From Acidobacteriaceae bacterium (GTDB lineage Bacteria > Acidobacteriota > Terriglobia > Terriglobales > Acidobacteriaceae): DNA of 64,000 nt. The notes beneath the pieces are model-generated. The model saw only the letters and a program-made list of their open reading frames with translations, made no database searches and was not told where the DNA came from. The stretch is taken from assembly GCA_025360645.1 (NCBI GenBank), contig JANYBT010000130.1, positions 1 through 64,000 of the forward strand, read 5' to 3'. Shown here in pieces: positions 26,423 to 35,038 of this stretch. Position 1 is the first letter of the stretch; each line of letters begins with the position of its first letter. The translations under genes were made by a program, and so were the position numbers.

Positions 26423-26441
26423 TTTCCCAGTGGGGATGGGA

Positions 26442-26975
26442 TCATCTGCCGGCGGGCGGTTCAGCTCCACCGGTTTGTTTCCAGAAGTCTTTCGCTGCCG
26501 GCGACAGTTTCCGGACGCGGTTCAGAAACATGGTGATCTTCCACATGTCCTGCTCCGACAAAACGTTCTGCCACCCTGGCATTCCGGTGTTGCGGACGCC
26601 CGTGCGCGTAATATAAAAAACCTGCCCTTCCGGGTCATTTACCCCTCCACGGATCAAAAGCTGTGGGGCCGGAGGAAACAGGTTCTTGGCCAGGGATCCG
26701 GGCTTCATGTCTAAACCGCCGTGACACAGCGCACAATTCGCGGTGTACACCACCATGCCGTCGATCACGTTTTCGTCGGTAGGGGCGATTGGGTTGGTGA
26801 CCTGGGGTGCCTGACGCGCCACCGATGCGTCACGGGCCGCACCCGCTATACGAAACTCGATCTTGGACGGTTGAGTAAGCGCGCTGGTCGGAAAGAATCC
26901 CAAAAGCAGGTAGCCCAACCAAACCAGCAAGAGGATCGGCGTGGCCACAATGATGCCCAGAACAAAATTTCGCAT
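26442..26975 (-). CDS. Membrane-anchored monoheme cytochrome c
   Basis: The product has 177 residues. One N-terminal membrane helix (about 3-29) is followed by a class I cytochrome c domain with C81-A-L-C84-H85 and a likely axial Met in NTGMPGWQ. The order (heme site, LIRGGVNDPEGQVFYITRTG, GMPGW, LSEQDMWKITMFLNRV) is that of small cytochromes of the c6/cbb3 subunit III type. It is the last gene of the porin-cytochrome operon, 126 bases after the 15-heme cytochrome. It could carry electrons between the inner membrane and the periplasmic multiheme protein. The start has AGAGGG a few bases upstream. Confidence 0.9.
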   Translation of the reverse strand: MRNFVLGIIVATPILLLVWLGYLLLGFFPTSALTQPSKIEFRIAGAARDASVARQAPQVTNPIAPTDENVIDGMVVYTANCALCHGGLDMKPGSLAKNLFPPAPQLLIRGGVNDPEGQVFYITRTGVRNTGMPGWQNVLSEQDMWKITMFLNRVRKLSPAAKDFWKQTGGAEPPAGR

Positions 26976-27101
26976 ATTCCCTCTCCATGAACGGTCGATT
27001 GAAAATCCCAGTGCCGGTTCCGAATCCCTGAGGCTTCGATTCCATTTTCCCTGGAGCCGGATTGTCCTTAGCCGTTCGGCTTCGCGGCGCCAGTCCTGCG
27101 C

Positions 27102-28445
27102 TTACCGAAGGTGACATTCGGCGCACGTATCCTGATAAGTATGGCAGGTAAAGCAACTGCGCTTGTTGAGCATGGCCAGTCTGGCGTGCCCGCCGTTCTT
27201 GAATGGAGGCAGAGGAACGTGAGTGCGCGGCAACTCATTGTGGCAGCGGCTGCAGAAATCGTTCTGGTGGCAGGTTGCACAACTTGTGCGATCGATGGCC
27301 GCATACTTTCCGTGCAGATCGTCAGCCCAGCGAGCGGTATGAGACGCAGGGCGCATCACCTGATGACAGGCGAGACACTGTGTGGTGGGCGCCGATTTTG
27401 GCGAAATACTGGTGTGACACAGGAAACACTTAGCGTCCGCTCCGGCAGCTTGCTCTGAGTGATGCGGACGAAATCCTTCGGTGTGTGAAGCAGGTTTCAC
27501 ATCTCGGGTATGGCTCGCCGGTATCGGGCCGGACTGATGATCGACATGGCAGAGCTGGCAGTTGGTCATTCGGAATTCCGCGGTGAGCGCTTTAGAAGTC
27601 TCATGACAGCCGACGCAGTCGATCTTGTTGGGCAGAGCAACCTCTGCAAGGCTCTTGCTGGTGGTCACATCGGAGTGGCAGGTGGCGCAGACCATCGGCA
27701 TTCGGTCCCGCGCGTTGAAATGGTCGGAGTGAGAAAACTTGATATTGAGGTAATCGGTGGCATCGATATGAGGGGCGATCCGCTGCCGCACTTTGGTCAA
27801 GGTCGGGTTCTCCATCTGCTCCGGATTGTGGCAACCGTGGCAGTCTGTGCCCGTGGATGTAGCGCTCAGCATGGGCTGAATCCCGGCCTTGGCATGGCAT
27901 GAAGCACACTCCACGTGGCCGGGAAAACTCGCTTCATCCCCAGAAGCCTTCACTTGATGGCAGAATGCACAATCGGCGCGGGCCCTAGTTATTGGATCGA
28001 TGCGGGCCTTCGGGTCGGCATGATGTTCATGCGAAAACTCGACCAGAATTGCGTGCTGGTTTTTGAACCGCGGGTAGGGTAGTAGGTCACTGGACGAGCC
28101 GGCCTTGGACGCATCATGGCAAGGAGTGCAATACTTCCCGCTCGGCGTGGCCCCCGCCTTGTAGGCGAAGTCCTCCTTGTGACACCCGCCGCACTCGTCG
28201 TGCCCAGGACGCTTCAGCACGACCGAGCCCTCCTTGACCGGAAGGTGGCACGAATCGCAGTCAAACCCTTGCTTGACATGGACGTCGTGCATCAAGAAGG
28301 GACCGGGCTGAGCCGCTGTGGTCCCCGCCGGGGGAGTAGGCTTCTTCATTGACTTTGGCGACTCCTGGGCCAGCAATCCCGCTACGCCTCCCGTCACCAG
28401 ACATGCGAGCGCCAGAACCCCAATGCATTTCAGTCCGCGCTTCAT
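27102..28445 (-). CDS. Periplasmic multiheme cytochrome c with 15 CXXCH motifs
   Basis: The 447-residue product has a signal peptide (MKRGLKCIGVLALACLVTGG) and fifteen CXXCH heme sites spread evenly: CDSCH, CGGCH, CTPCH, CAFCH, CASCH, CHGCH, CATCH, CVGCH, CQLCH, CFLCH, CLACH, CATCH, CSRCH, CFTCH and CAECH. That is about one heme per 30 residues, as in electron-wire proteins. Its ATG overlaps the TGA of the outer-membrane barrel gene by one base, and GGAG lies seven bases upstream, so the two are probably translationally coupled. This suggests a fixed ratio and a complex in which the cytochrome plugs or contacts the barrel, as MtrA does MtrB. The electron donor and acceptor are unknown. Confidence 0.93.
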   Translation of the reverse strand: MKRGLKCIGVLALACLVTGGVAGLLAQESPKSMKKPTPPAGTTAAQPGPFLMHDVHVKQGFDCDSCHLPVKEGSVVLKRPGHDECGGCHKEDFAYKAGATPSGKYCTPCHDASKAGSSSDLLPYPRFKNQHAILVEFSHEHHADPKARIDPITRARADCAFCHQVKASGDEASFPGHVECASCHAKAGIQPMLSATSTGTDCHGCHNPEQMENPTLTKVRQRIAPHIDATDYLNIKFSHSDHFNARDRMPMVCATCHSDVTTSKSLAEVALPNKIDCVGCHETSKALTAEFRMTNCQLCHVDHQSGPIPASHTRDVKPASHTEGFRPHHSEQAAGADAKCFLCHTSISPKSAPTTQCLACHQVMRPASHTARWADDLHGKYAAIDRTSCATCHQNDFCSRCHNELPRTHVPLPPFKNGGHARLAMLNKRSCFTCHTYQDTCAECHLR

Positions 28446-30100
28446 CAATATCTCCATGCCAAACCCAGCCGCAGGGTCTGAGTGTTCCGAATATCCGGCC
28501 GAAAAATTGGATAGTCGGTATCAAGGCTGTACTCCGCATAAGCACGAGTGCGCGGATTCAGCTTCACCGACGCGCTTCCCAGCGCCCCCTTGGCGGTGGA
28601 CTGCGTGGTGCCAAAGAAGATGCCCTGAAAATCCAGCAGCCGGTAGAACGCCCCCGCCTTCACGCTCACCCGGCCCTCGCCAAAACTTCGTCCTATCTCT
28701 GCGCTCACGTCCTGCGTCCTACGCTCGCCCGTGGTGGCGATATCGTCCAGCCCGGTTGAGTTGGGCAGGAAGCGGTTGGAATCTCTCTGATGAAAGTCCA
28801 GAAACACAGTGATCTTTCTCCACGGGTAGACTTGGGCATTGGCGCGATAATCCTGAAACGGAGTGTCGAAGGCGCCTTGATTTCTGGCATCGCTCAGGCG
28901 CCTGATCCAGACGCTGCCCCCTAAGTGAAGTCTGCTGGTAAGAACTCGATGAACATCGACTAACACCTGGGTGTGAGGAGCAATCGCACCCAGATTAAGT
29001 CGTACGAGCCGATTGTAGGGATCGCGATCGTGGACAACACCAGTGTAGTCGTAGAAGTAGTCTCTGTTGGTAAGCTGCTGCGCGAAGTCCAGGCGCACGG
29101 TCGTCTTGCCATTCGGAGGTGACCAAAAGCCGCTCGCCGTGTACTCCACTGGGGAGCCGCCTACCATCCGAAACTGTGTGCTAAAGAAGAAACCCCGGGC
29201 GAACTGTTGCCGGTAGCTAAACAGATGAGTTCCTTTGACGTAATAGAGCGCCTCATACTCCAGCGTGGCCTTGCCCAGCCTCCACACGAAGTTGCCTCCG
29301 CCAATCAATCTCTGTTTTGGATCGGTGTAGTAGGAGAACCTTCGTCCTCCATATACCGTATAGGAGAACTTAGGCTGGTTTAGGGTAAACGACACCCCAT
29401 CAAAGGCCGCCAGTTCCGCGCTGTAAACATCCTGCCGACCCACCCGGAGAGTGGACCCCGCCAACCATCCATCACTCGGCCGTGAATTGATATCCACGTA
29501 TCCCGCCAGCAGTTGCACCTCGCGGTTCGCTGTGAATGTGTTTACCACACTCAGCGAAGGCGACCCCTGGTTGGTATGAGTGAGGTCCTGCTGGTAGCGG
29601 AACGAAAAATTCGTATTGATCCGGTCCGACAGCCAGCCGCGTGTGCCCCAACTCAAAAAGCTGTACATCGCGTTCGTACTGGGTTGAAAGTCGGAGGGAT
29701 ACGGAGTGCCGGGAGGATTGCCGGGCTGTCCCGGAATCGCGTCGATCACTCCAGTCACGGTGGGCAGACCGGTGAAGGCGGTCTGAGCGCGTCGGTATTC
29801 GGTGCGCCCCTCAAAAAAAGCATGATTAAGGAAATCGTCGGTGGATCCGGTTTCGGTAGAAGCCGCCGAACCACCGGCGAGCGAATCCGGCGGGAGTGGA
29901 GGTGCCGGGGAAGCGGAGTCTTGCAAAACGCTTCCCCATGCACTGGTCATGCTGACTTTGGGCGCCGACGGTGCGGGTGCAGCCTCGGCGCTGGGTGGCT
30001 GCTGCCCTCTAGCCGCGAGGGAAATCAGCAGTAGCAGGCAAACGTTCACCAGTCGAGTTATCAATGGATCGAACGTCCGCACACTTTCCCCGGGGCCCAA
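28445..30100 (-). CDS. Outer-membrane beta-barrel protein, probable porin of a porin-cytochrome complex
   Basis: The product has up to 551 residues. A signal peptide (VCLLLLISLAARGQQ) and a Pro/Ala/Ser-rich stretch (about 35-90) precede a region of alternating hydrophobic and polar residues with many aromatics. The C-terminus LRLGLAWRY ends in an aromatic residue, as outer-membrane barrels do. Typical strands are SYTVYGGRRFSYYTD and RAYAEYSLDTDYPIF. No family name can be given from sequence alone. Lying between TPR and 15-heme cytochrome genes, it is best read as the barrel of an electron conduit. The start is uncertain: TTG 30100, or GTG 30082 preceded by GGGGA. Confidence 0.82.
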   Translation of the reverse strand: MGPGESVRTFDPLITRLVNVCLLLLISLAARGQQPPSAEAAPAPSAPKVSMTSAWGSVLQDSASPAPPLPPDSLAGGSAASTETGSTDDFLNHAFFEGRTEYRRAQTAFTGLPTVTGVIDAIPGQPGNPPGTPYPSDFQPSTNAMYSFLSWGTRGWLSDRINTNFSFRYQQDLTHTNQGSPSLSVVNTFTANREVQLLAGYVDINSRPSDGWLAGSTLRVGRQDVYSAELAAFDGVSFTLNQPKFSYTVYGGRRFSYYTDPKQRLIGGGNFVWRLGKATLEYEALYYVKGTHLFSYRQQFARGFFFSTQFRMVGGSPVEYTASGFWSPPNGKTTVRLDFAQQLTNRDYFYDYTGVVHDRDPYNRLVRLNLGAIAPHTQVLVDVHRVLTSRLHLGGSVWIRRLSDARNQGAFDTPFQDYRANAQVYPWRKITVFLDFHQRDSNRFLPNSTGLDDIATTGERRTQDVSAEIGRSFGEGRVSVKAGAFYRLLDFQGIFFGTTQSTAKGALGSASVKLNPRTRAYAEYSLDTDYPIFRPDIRNTQTLRLGLAWRY

Positions 30101-30115
30101 GTTGCGCTGCCATCC

Positions 30116-30970
30116 CTACTTCGATCGAGTCTTCCTTTGCAGCGACGTAATCATTGTATTCGCAAGCGTGATTCGCCAAGGGTAGACATCACTGTGCCAT
30201 TGGGTGGCCTGCAAATATGACTGTAACTCGGTGATCGCGTTGCTGTTTTGCCCTAATGCCTGATAAATCTCCGAGAGCGCCCAGTGAACATGTGCGTTGT
30301 TAGCCAAATCGTTGGTGAGGGCGATCGTCTGCGGCGTCACCGGCGACAATGCCAGCTCCGCCTGATAGGCCTGAATCGCGTTGTTATACGCCACTTGCTG
30401 AGCAGTTTTGTCCACGGTCTGCTCTGCCTGGATGACGTAGGTCGCACCGATCAGGCTATTTACACCCAGCTTGATCGGATCGATTTGGAGCACTTCCTGG
30501 AACATCGAAATCGCCTGGGCGGGATCGGATTGCCGTAATAGATAGCCCAAGCGCAACCGAATGGTAAATATGCATGGAGCAGGACTCAGCGTACTCGGGA
30601 GTGTACCCGCGGTTGTCCCAGTCTGCACCAGAGAGGCCGCAGTCACGATCTGACATGTGCCATTCTGGAGACTGTTCAGTGACAGTGCCGTCTGGTAGTC
30701 CGCAATGGCGCTCTTGGTGTCATCTAAATCGTCTTGATAGTGGATGCCGCGCTGCAAATATTCCCAGGTATTGGAAGGCTGAGTAATCCCCAGCAGGTTC
30801 CAGTCAATCCGGCCCTCAAAATAGAACGGGTTGGGAACCGGGTAGTTGGGGTTGGTGGTTTGGAAATCCCCTGGCTTGTAGGAGCCGTAAGTGCCGGCCT
30901 GGGCCACGACTACACCGAGGAGTAGCCAGATAGAGAGCAGGAGAGAAAGTCGCAATACTCTTGAGCTCAT
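30116..30970 (-). CDS. Exported TPR-like protein of the cytochrome operon
   Basis: The product has 284 residues. A signal peptide (ending VVVAQAG) precedes a short segment rich in Tyr/Pro/Asn (YKPGDFQTTNPNYPVPNPFY) and a helical repeat region. Recognisable TPR-like helices are AIADYQTALSLNS, LRLGYLLRQSDPAQAISMFQ and VHWALSEIYQALGQNSNAIT. It starts four bases after the 5-heme cytochrome gene and ends 15 bases before the barrel gene. It may help assemble the barrel-cytochrome complex; no direct evidence exists. Confidence 0.85.
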   Translation of the reverse strand: MSSRVLRLSLLLSIWLLLGVVVAQAGTYGSYKPGDFQTTNPNYPVPNPFYFEGRIDWNLLGITQPSNTWEYLQRGIHYQDDLDDTKSAIADYQTALSLNSLQNGTCQIVTAASLVQTGTTAGTLPSTLSPAPCIFTIRLRLGYLLRQSDPAQAISMFQEVLQIDPIKLGVNSLIGATYVIQAEQTVDKTAQQVAYNNAIQAYQAELALSPVTPQTIALTNDLANNAHVHWALSEIYQALGQNSNAITELQSYLQATQWHSDVYPWRITLANTMITSLQRKTRSK

Positions 30971-30974
30971 GATG

Positions 30975-33146
30975 TTACTGTACCTCCACGGTGGTGTCCG
31001 CCGAAGCGATGTTCTGGATATTCTTGAGTTTCGTGTCGATCAGTTTTTCATCGACTAACTGAAGGCCACTTCCGGTCGGACCTCCCGGCCCGGTCGTCTG
31101 CGCCAGGTAGCGCAAAAAGAGCGGCGGGAAGTGCTCGAAATTCACTTGCGCATGGACGTGCAGCGGGCCCTTAATCGTAATGCCAAGTGCCTGCTGTTCC
31201 GCCAACGTGGGTAACTGAATGGCGTAGGTGAAGGTTCTCGGAGTCAGCGGCTGCAGCGAACGGAAGTTGTCCACCGAATTGGCCAAGGCCGCGTTGAAGG
31301 TTTCCTCGAAGTGCGCGGTTTGCGCCTTCAGCGGATTCCCCTGCGCATCATTACGACCGACGCGATCCGTGGTGCATGTAGTCGCGGACGGCAGGCAGGG
31401 CACGAAAACGTGCGTCAACTCGTTGCGGAACAGCACCAACCCCTCCGGCACACCTGCATACACCCGCCCTTCCGGACCGTCGTCCGGCCCCAACTCGAGG
31501 AGCGCGTTATTACCGCCGTTGGTGCCCGTCCCCGGAGTATAGGTGGGCGTGTAATGGCCGCCATCCACCACGGCATGGACATGTTCAATGTCCTCATCAT
31601 CCAAATTGCCGTCGGGCGCCGCTTCCCCGGTAATGGGATGCGGTTTGTCAACCACATAGCCCGATTGATAGACGAGGAAGCCGTTATCGTCGGTCACCTG
31701 CAGCTGCACGTACACGGTCCGCTCCTGGGAGAAGCCGGCAGGCAGGCGATGACCTGTCAGGGATACTGCTTCGACGCGAACGTTAAAGGGCTGACCCGGA
31801 GTCGCCGTCGTATCACTCTTGCTCACATTGATACGAACCGCCGCTTTCAGCAGAGCTTCGCGGCGGTTGGCGATGCCAACGGGTACACCGTGGGTGTCCG
31901 TCCCCGTCGCATTCGGATCGGGATAGTTCGACCCCAGCCGCGCCTTCAATTCGTCGGCGGAAAGCAGCGGGACGTCAACTCCGGTAAAGAAGTGAGTGAC
32001 TACCTTGCGCTGCGGCAGCGGGTAATTCTGGTCGGTTGAGACTCCGGGAACGGCGGCGAAGTCGGTAGGGAATACCGCAGGCGTCGGACTGGTCACCGTC
32101 ATGTCGCCGACTTGATAGGTCGAACTCCCGGCGTAAGGGAAGAGCGACATGTGGCAATCCTGGCAACGGACGATTTGGCTGAAGGGGTTCTTGGTGCTGT
32201 TGTACGCACCCACTTGCCACTCCGAGCTCAGGTTCTCGAGACGAAAAAACTTCACCTTCGACCCACCCGGATTGATGTTGTACTCCTGGGAGGTCAGATT
32301 GTTATTGGGCACGCGCACGTCATGGCAGGAGTTGCAAAACGCTCCCGCACGCAGGAACCCAATCCGGTCTGGATCGTTGCTGACTACGTGGAAACTGTCC
32401 TTGACTCCGACCGGGAACAAGAACGGTCCGACCTTCTCTTTGGTAGGCGTCAGAATCAGGCTGGTATTGGCGAAGCCGTCATGCATGAAGCTCCGATTCA
32501 AATCCGGGCCGTTCTGGTTGTGGCAAAGGTCGCAGGTAATCCCCGCGGCTCCCAGCGAAGGCAGCGCGTCCGTCGGCGGATAATCGCCTGGGTTGGTAGG
32601 AAGGATCTGCTTGTGGCTGCTGTCCACCATCGCATAGTCCCGCAAAGGCCGGAATAGGGTTGGCAGAAAATTCTGCCCCAACCCGTCAAGCTGCGGCACT
32701 TCTCGCGCGCTCAGGTTTTTATCGCTGATCATTTCAACGTTCGGGTTGTGGCAGGTTACGCAGAAGCCGGCTTGCACTTGCCTGGTTTCTGTCAACACGG
32801 GCGAAGAAAACATGTTGGTGTTCAGCGGGGTGCCATCGGGCAGCACCACCTTGCTGTCGGCATAAACCGGACGCAGCAGGCCGCCGTTGATCAGGTTGCC
32901 GGCTGACTCAAGTCCGTTGAAGAGGGGGCTGACGTTTCTGTACCCGGCTTTCACGGCCTGGCGCAACTCACTGTACTGGCGTTGATGGCAAGGCAAGCAA
33001 CTTTCCGGACGCTGGAAGGGCTGCGGCTGGAACTGCGGCGGAGGTGGGGGCGGACCCCCCGTTGCCACCGGCGTCTGCTGGACCCCACAGCCCAATTGCA
33101 ACGCACAGAGTCCCACTAGCGAGAGAATCGTGACCTTGGTTCGCAT
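30975..33146 (-). CDS. Multiheme cytochrome c lipoprotein with five CXXCH motifs
   Basis: The product has 723 residues. A lipoprotein signal with lipobox LQLGC20 is followed by a poly-Pro/Gln linker. Five heme sites lie in the first half: CLPCH (from C50), CVTCH, CDLCH, CNSCH and CQDCH. The C-terminal half has beta-rich segments (HRLPAGFSQERTVYVQLQVT) and scattered His residues that could be distal ligands. It is first in the operon, so it may be the cell-surface or periplasm-facing terminal cytochrome of the conduit. ATG 33146 was preferred over TTG 33152 because it begins the lipoprotein signal. Confidence 0.9.
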   Translation of the reverse strand: MRTKVTILSLVGLCALQLGCGVQQTPVATGGPPPPPPQFQPQPFQRPESCLPCHQRQYSELRQAVKAGYRNVSPLFNGLESAGNLINGGLLRPVYADSKVVLPDGTPLNTNMFSSPVLTETRQVQAGFCVTCHNPNVEMISDKNLSAREVPQLDGLGQNFLPTLFRPLRDYAMVDSSHKQILPTNPGDYPPTDALPSLGAAGITCDLCHNQNGPDLNRSFMHDGFANTSLILTPTKEKVGPFLFPVGVKDSFHVVSNDPDRIGFLRAGAFCNSCHDVRVPNNNLTSQEYNINPGGSKVKFFRLENLSSEWQVGAYNSTKNPFSQIVRCQDCHMSLFPYAGSSTYQVGDMTVTSPTPAVFPTDFAAVPGVSTDQNYPLPQRKVVTHFFTGVDVPLLSADELKARLGSNYPDPNATGTDTHGVPVGIANRREALLKAAVRINVSKSDTTATPGQPFNVRVEAVSLTGHRLPAGFSQERTVYVQLQVTDDNGFLVYQSGYVVDKPHPITGEAAPDGNLDDEDIEHVHAVVDGGHYTPTYTPGTGTNGGNNALLELGPDDGPEGRVYAGVPEGLVLFRNELTHVFVPCLPSATTCTTDRVGRNDAQGNPLKAQTAHFEETFNAALANSVDNFRSLQPLTPRTFTYAIQLPTLAEQQALGITIKGPLHVHAQVNFEHFPPLFLRYLAQTTGPGGPTGSGLQLVDEKLIDTKLKNIQNIASADTTVEVQ

Positions 33147-33310
33147 GGACAATACCCGCCTCGTTTCGCCAAAAATTGAAGGTTCACTACAACTGTCATT
33201 TCTGCTGCTATTTTCAGAAGCGGTTTTCGCGCGTTCAGCGGTTTAATCGGGGGGTTAACCCGCTTGCAGAAATTGACCGTTATTCAAAGTGCCCTGCTTG
33301 ACCCTCGGTT

Positions 33311-33400
33311 GTCAAGTATTTTTTTGATTTTGTGTAACTTTTCTCTTCAACGTCAATCTATACGGATTTTTTCATGGAAACCTGTTAAGATTCTCAGAAA
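33311..33400. repeat. AT-rich tandem unit, copy 1
   Basis: The unit runs from GTCAAGTATTTTTTTGATTT through AACCTGTTAAGATTCT to CAGAAA. It aligns with copy 2 at most positions with small gaps. Shared blocks are GTCARGTATTTT, GTAAC, CAATCTAT/TAATCTAT, ATTTTTT and AAACCTGT. The period is 109 bases. Confidence 0.7.
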
Positions 33401-33419
33401 GTGCCGCCCCTCCCCTGCC

Positions 33420-33506
33420 GTCAGGTATTTTCTTAGATTTTTGTAACCTTTCCCAACAATAATAATCTATTGCATTTTTTTATCTAAACCTGTAGGGTTC
33501 TTGAAA
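33420..33506. repeat. AT-rich tandem unit, copy 2
   Basis: This second copy starts GTCAGGTATTTTCTTAGATT and ends TAAACCTGTAGGGTTCTTGAAA. The GC-rich leader of the downstream cytochrome gene begins right after it. Confidence 0.7.
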
Positions 33507-33817
33507 CGACGGCGTCCTGCGAGGGCATCGGTGGCGCGGGCCCCTCGAGGCTTTCACGGGATATCTGGTTGGTGTGGGGCGCTCCCAAACCGAAGGCATG
33601 TAGTCGGGTCGGGAGTTGGAGTACCAGTTAAAGTGCAGGTGGGACTGCAAAACAGGCTGCATCCAAGCTGGGATCCGTTGTTCTTCAGACTTGAGCGGTG
33701 GTTTTCACAAAGGGAGGGCTGTGCCTTGCCTGTTGCGAGCACAGCGAGTTCAGCTCCGTAAATACAAGGGCGCGACTCCAGGTTATTCAGCGAGATTTAG
33801 AGGGGGACTCAGACTAG

Positions 33818-34159
33818 ATGAATTTACTTCGAAGAGCTTTGGTTTTGTTTGCGACGGTCGCAGTACTTTGCGGAATGGCGCTTGCGCAGCCCCCTGAGGA
33901 CCTTGGGCCCGGTCGTGCGGTGTTCATGAGCAAGTGCAAGGTTTGCCACGGTTCTACGGGTGAAGGGAACCCGGCCGTGGCGCGGGCGCTCAAAACGACT
34001 CAGCCGGTTTTGTACGCAGAGACGGTGCAGGGCAAGTCTGACGCGGACCTAAAAAAGATCATCGCGATGGGCAGCGGGAAGATGAAACCGGTCGCTGGCA
34101 TGGGAGACTCTGATTTCGGTAGTGTGATCGCGTTCGTTCGCACCTTGAAACAGCCGTAG
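33818..34159 (+). CDS. Small periplasmic monoheme cytochrome c
   Basis: The product has 113 residues. A signal peptide (ending ALAQ) precedes a compact class I cytochrome c with C40-K-V-C43-H44-GSTGEGNPAVA and likely axial Met in KMKPVAGM. Length and motifs fit a soluble c6/c552-like electron shuttle. AGGGGGAC lies about ten bases before the ATG. It is divergent from the porin-cytochrome operon, with which it may share control, and could pass electrons to that complex. Confidence 0.92.
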   Translation: MNLLRRALVLFATVAVLCGMALAQPPEDLGPGRAVFMSKCKVCHGSTGEGNPAVARALKTTQPVLYAETVQGKSDADLKKIIAMGSGKMKPVAGMGDSDFGSVIAFVRTLKQP

Positions 34160-34324
34160 GTCCTCGTTGGTGCGGATCACGTCGCATTTGGGGGCACTCG
34201 CTGGTCACCTACGCGGTGGCGTCTTTTGCGTAAATCACAACAGTCCCTTTTCGCACTCGCTGGAGAGGAAAATCGGCCAACGTCAATCCCATCGTCGTTC
34301 GGTCTGGCGGGGCGCTACCAGCGT

Positions 34325-35035
34325 CTAGATCTGGTAGTCGATGTCATCAATGATGTGGCGGAGGTAGGCCGCAGAAGTGGCCGCCTCGGCATCCGGGTGC
34401 TCGAGCTTGTCCAGCCGGTGGCTGAGCTTCTTGACTTCGGTAGCCACTGCCGACAGCGCTTCGGAGAGCGGGTCGTTGATCAGCTTGGGGTCGGTGATGA
34501 CGACGCGTTCCCCATTGCGAAAGACGATGTGTCCGGGAACGCCGACCACGGTGGAATGATCGGGCACGCTGCGCAACACCACCGAACCTGCGCCAATGCG
34601 ACAGTTCGTCCCCACCGTGATGTTGCCCAGCACCTTCGCCCCGCCGCCGATGACCACCTTGTCTAGAATCGTGGGGTGGCGTTTGCCGTGTTCTTTGCCA
34701 GTCCCGCCCAGAGTCACGCCCTGATACATGGTGACGTCGTCGCCCACCACCGCGGTCTCGCCGATAACCACTCCCATCCCGTGATCGATAAACAAGCGCC
34801 TGCCAAGGGTCGCGCCGGGATGGATTTCAATACCCGTCAGCAGCCGCGCCACTTGTGACAACCACCGGGCCAGCAGTAGATAACCATGTTCCCAAAGCCA
34901 ATGGTGGGTACGGTGGAACCAGAGCGCATGAAGTCCGGGATAACACAACAACACTTCCAGGCGAGACTTGGCGGCGGGATCACGCTCCAACACCGTGGCC
35001 ATGTCTTCACGAATAGAGGCAAAGAAACCGCGCAT
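34325..35035 (-). CDS. cysE: Serine O-acetyltransferase
   Basis: The 236-residue CysE transfers acetyl from acetyl-CoA to serine, the first step of cysteine synthesis. The N-terminal helical part ([20 protein letters not shown]) leads to a left-handed beta-helix with [29 protein letters not shown] and [11 protein letters not shown]. The C-terminal tail after the helix is longer than in short CysE proteins and ends in Ile (IDYQI), as needed for docking into the CysK active site in the known cysteine synthase complex. It starts three bases after the cysK stop, so they form one operon. Confidence 0.96.
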   Translation of the reverse strand: MRGFFASIREDMATVLERDPAAKSRLEVLLCYPGLHALWFHRTHHWLWEHGYLLLARWLSQVARLLTGIEIHPGATLGRRLFIDHGMGVVIGETAVVGDDVTMYQGVTLGGTGKEHGKRHPTILDKVVIGGGAKVLGNITVGTNCRIGAGSVVLRSVPDHSTVVGVPGHIVFRNGERVVITDPKLINDPLSEALSAVATEVKKLSHRLDKLEHPDAEAATSAAYLRHIIDDIDYQI

Positions 35036-35038
35036 CCG

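Larger units (their letters stand above)
33147..33817. other. Regulatory spacer between divergent cytochrome genes
   Basis: These 671 bases have no convincing ORF. The left third is AT-rich and holds two tandem, diverged copies of an element of about 88 bases. The right part (from about 33507) is GC-rich and may be a long leader of the monoheme cytochrome gene. It includes a hairpin candidate, CTCCC (33582-33586) with GGGAG (33611-33615), and the pair CTGTGC/GCACAG near 33719-33744. No riboswitch consensus was recognised. Confidence 0.6.

Noticed and set aside
33719-33740. Sigma-54 promoter before the monoheme cytochrome gene
   Set aside because: A TTGC is present, but the -24 GG is missing at the required distance.
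33507-33817. Riboswitch in the GC-rich leader of the monoheme cytochrome gene
   Set aside because: No cyclic-di-GMP, cobalamin or other consensus core was found. Only modest hairpins are visible.
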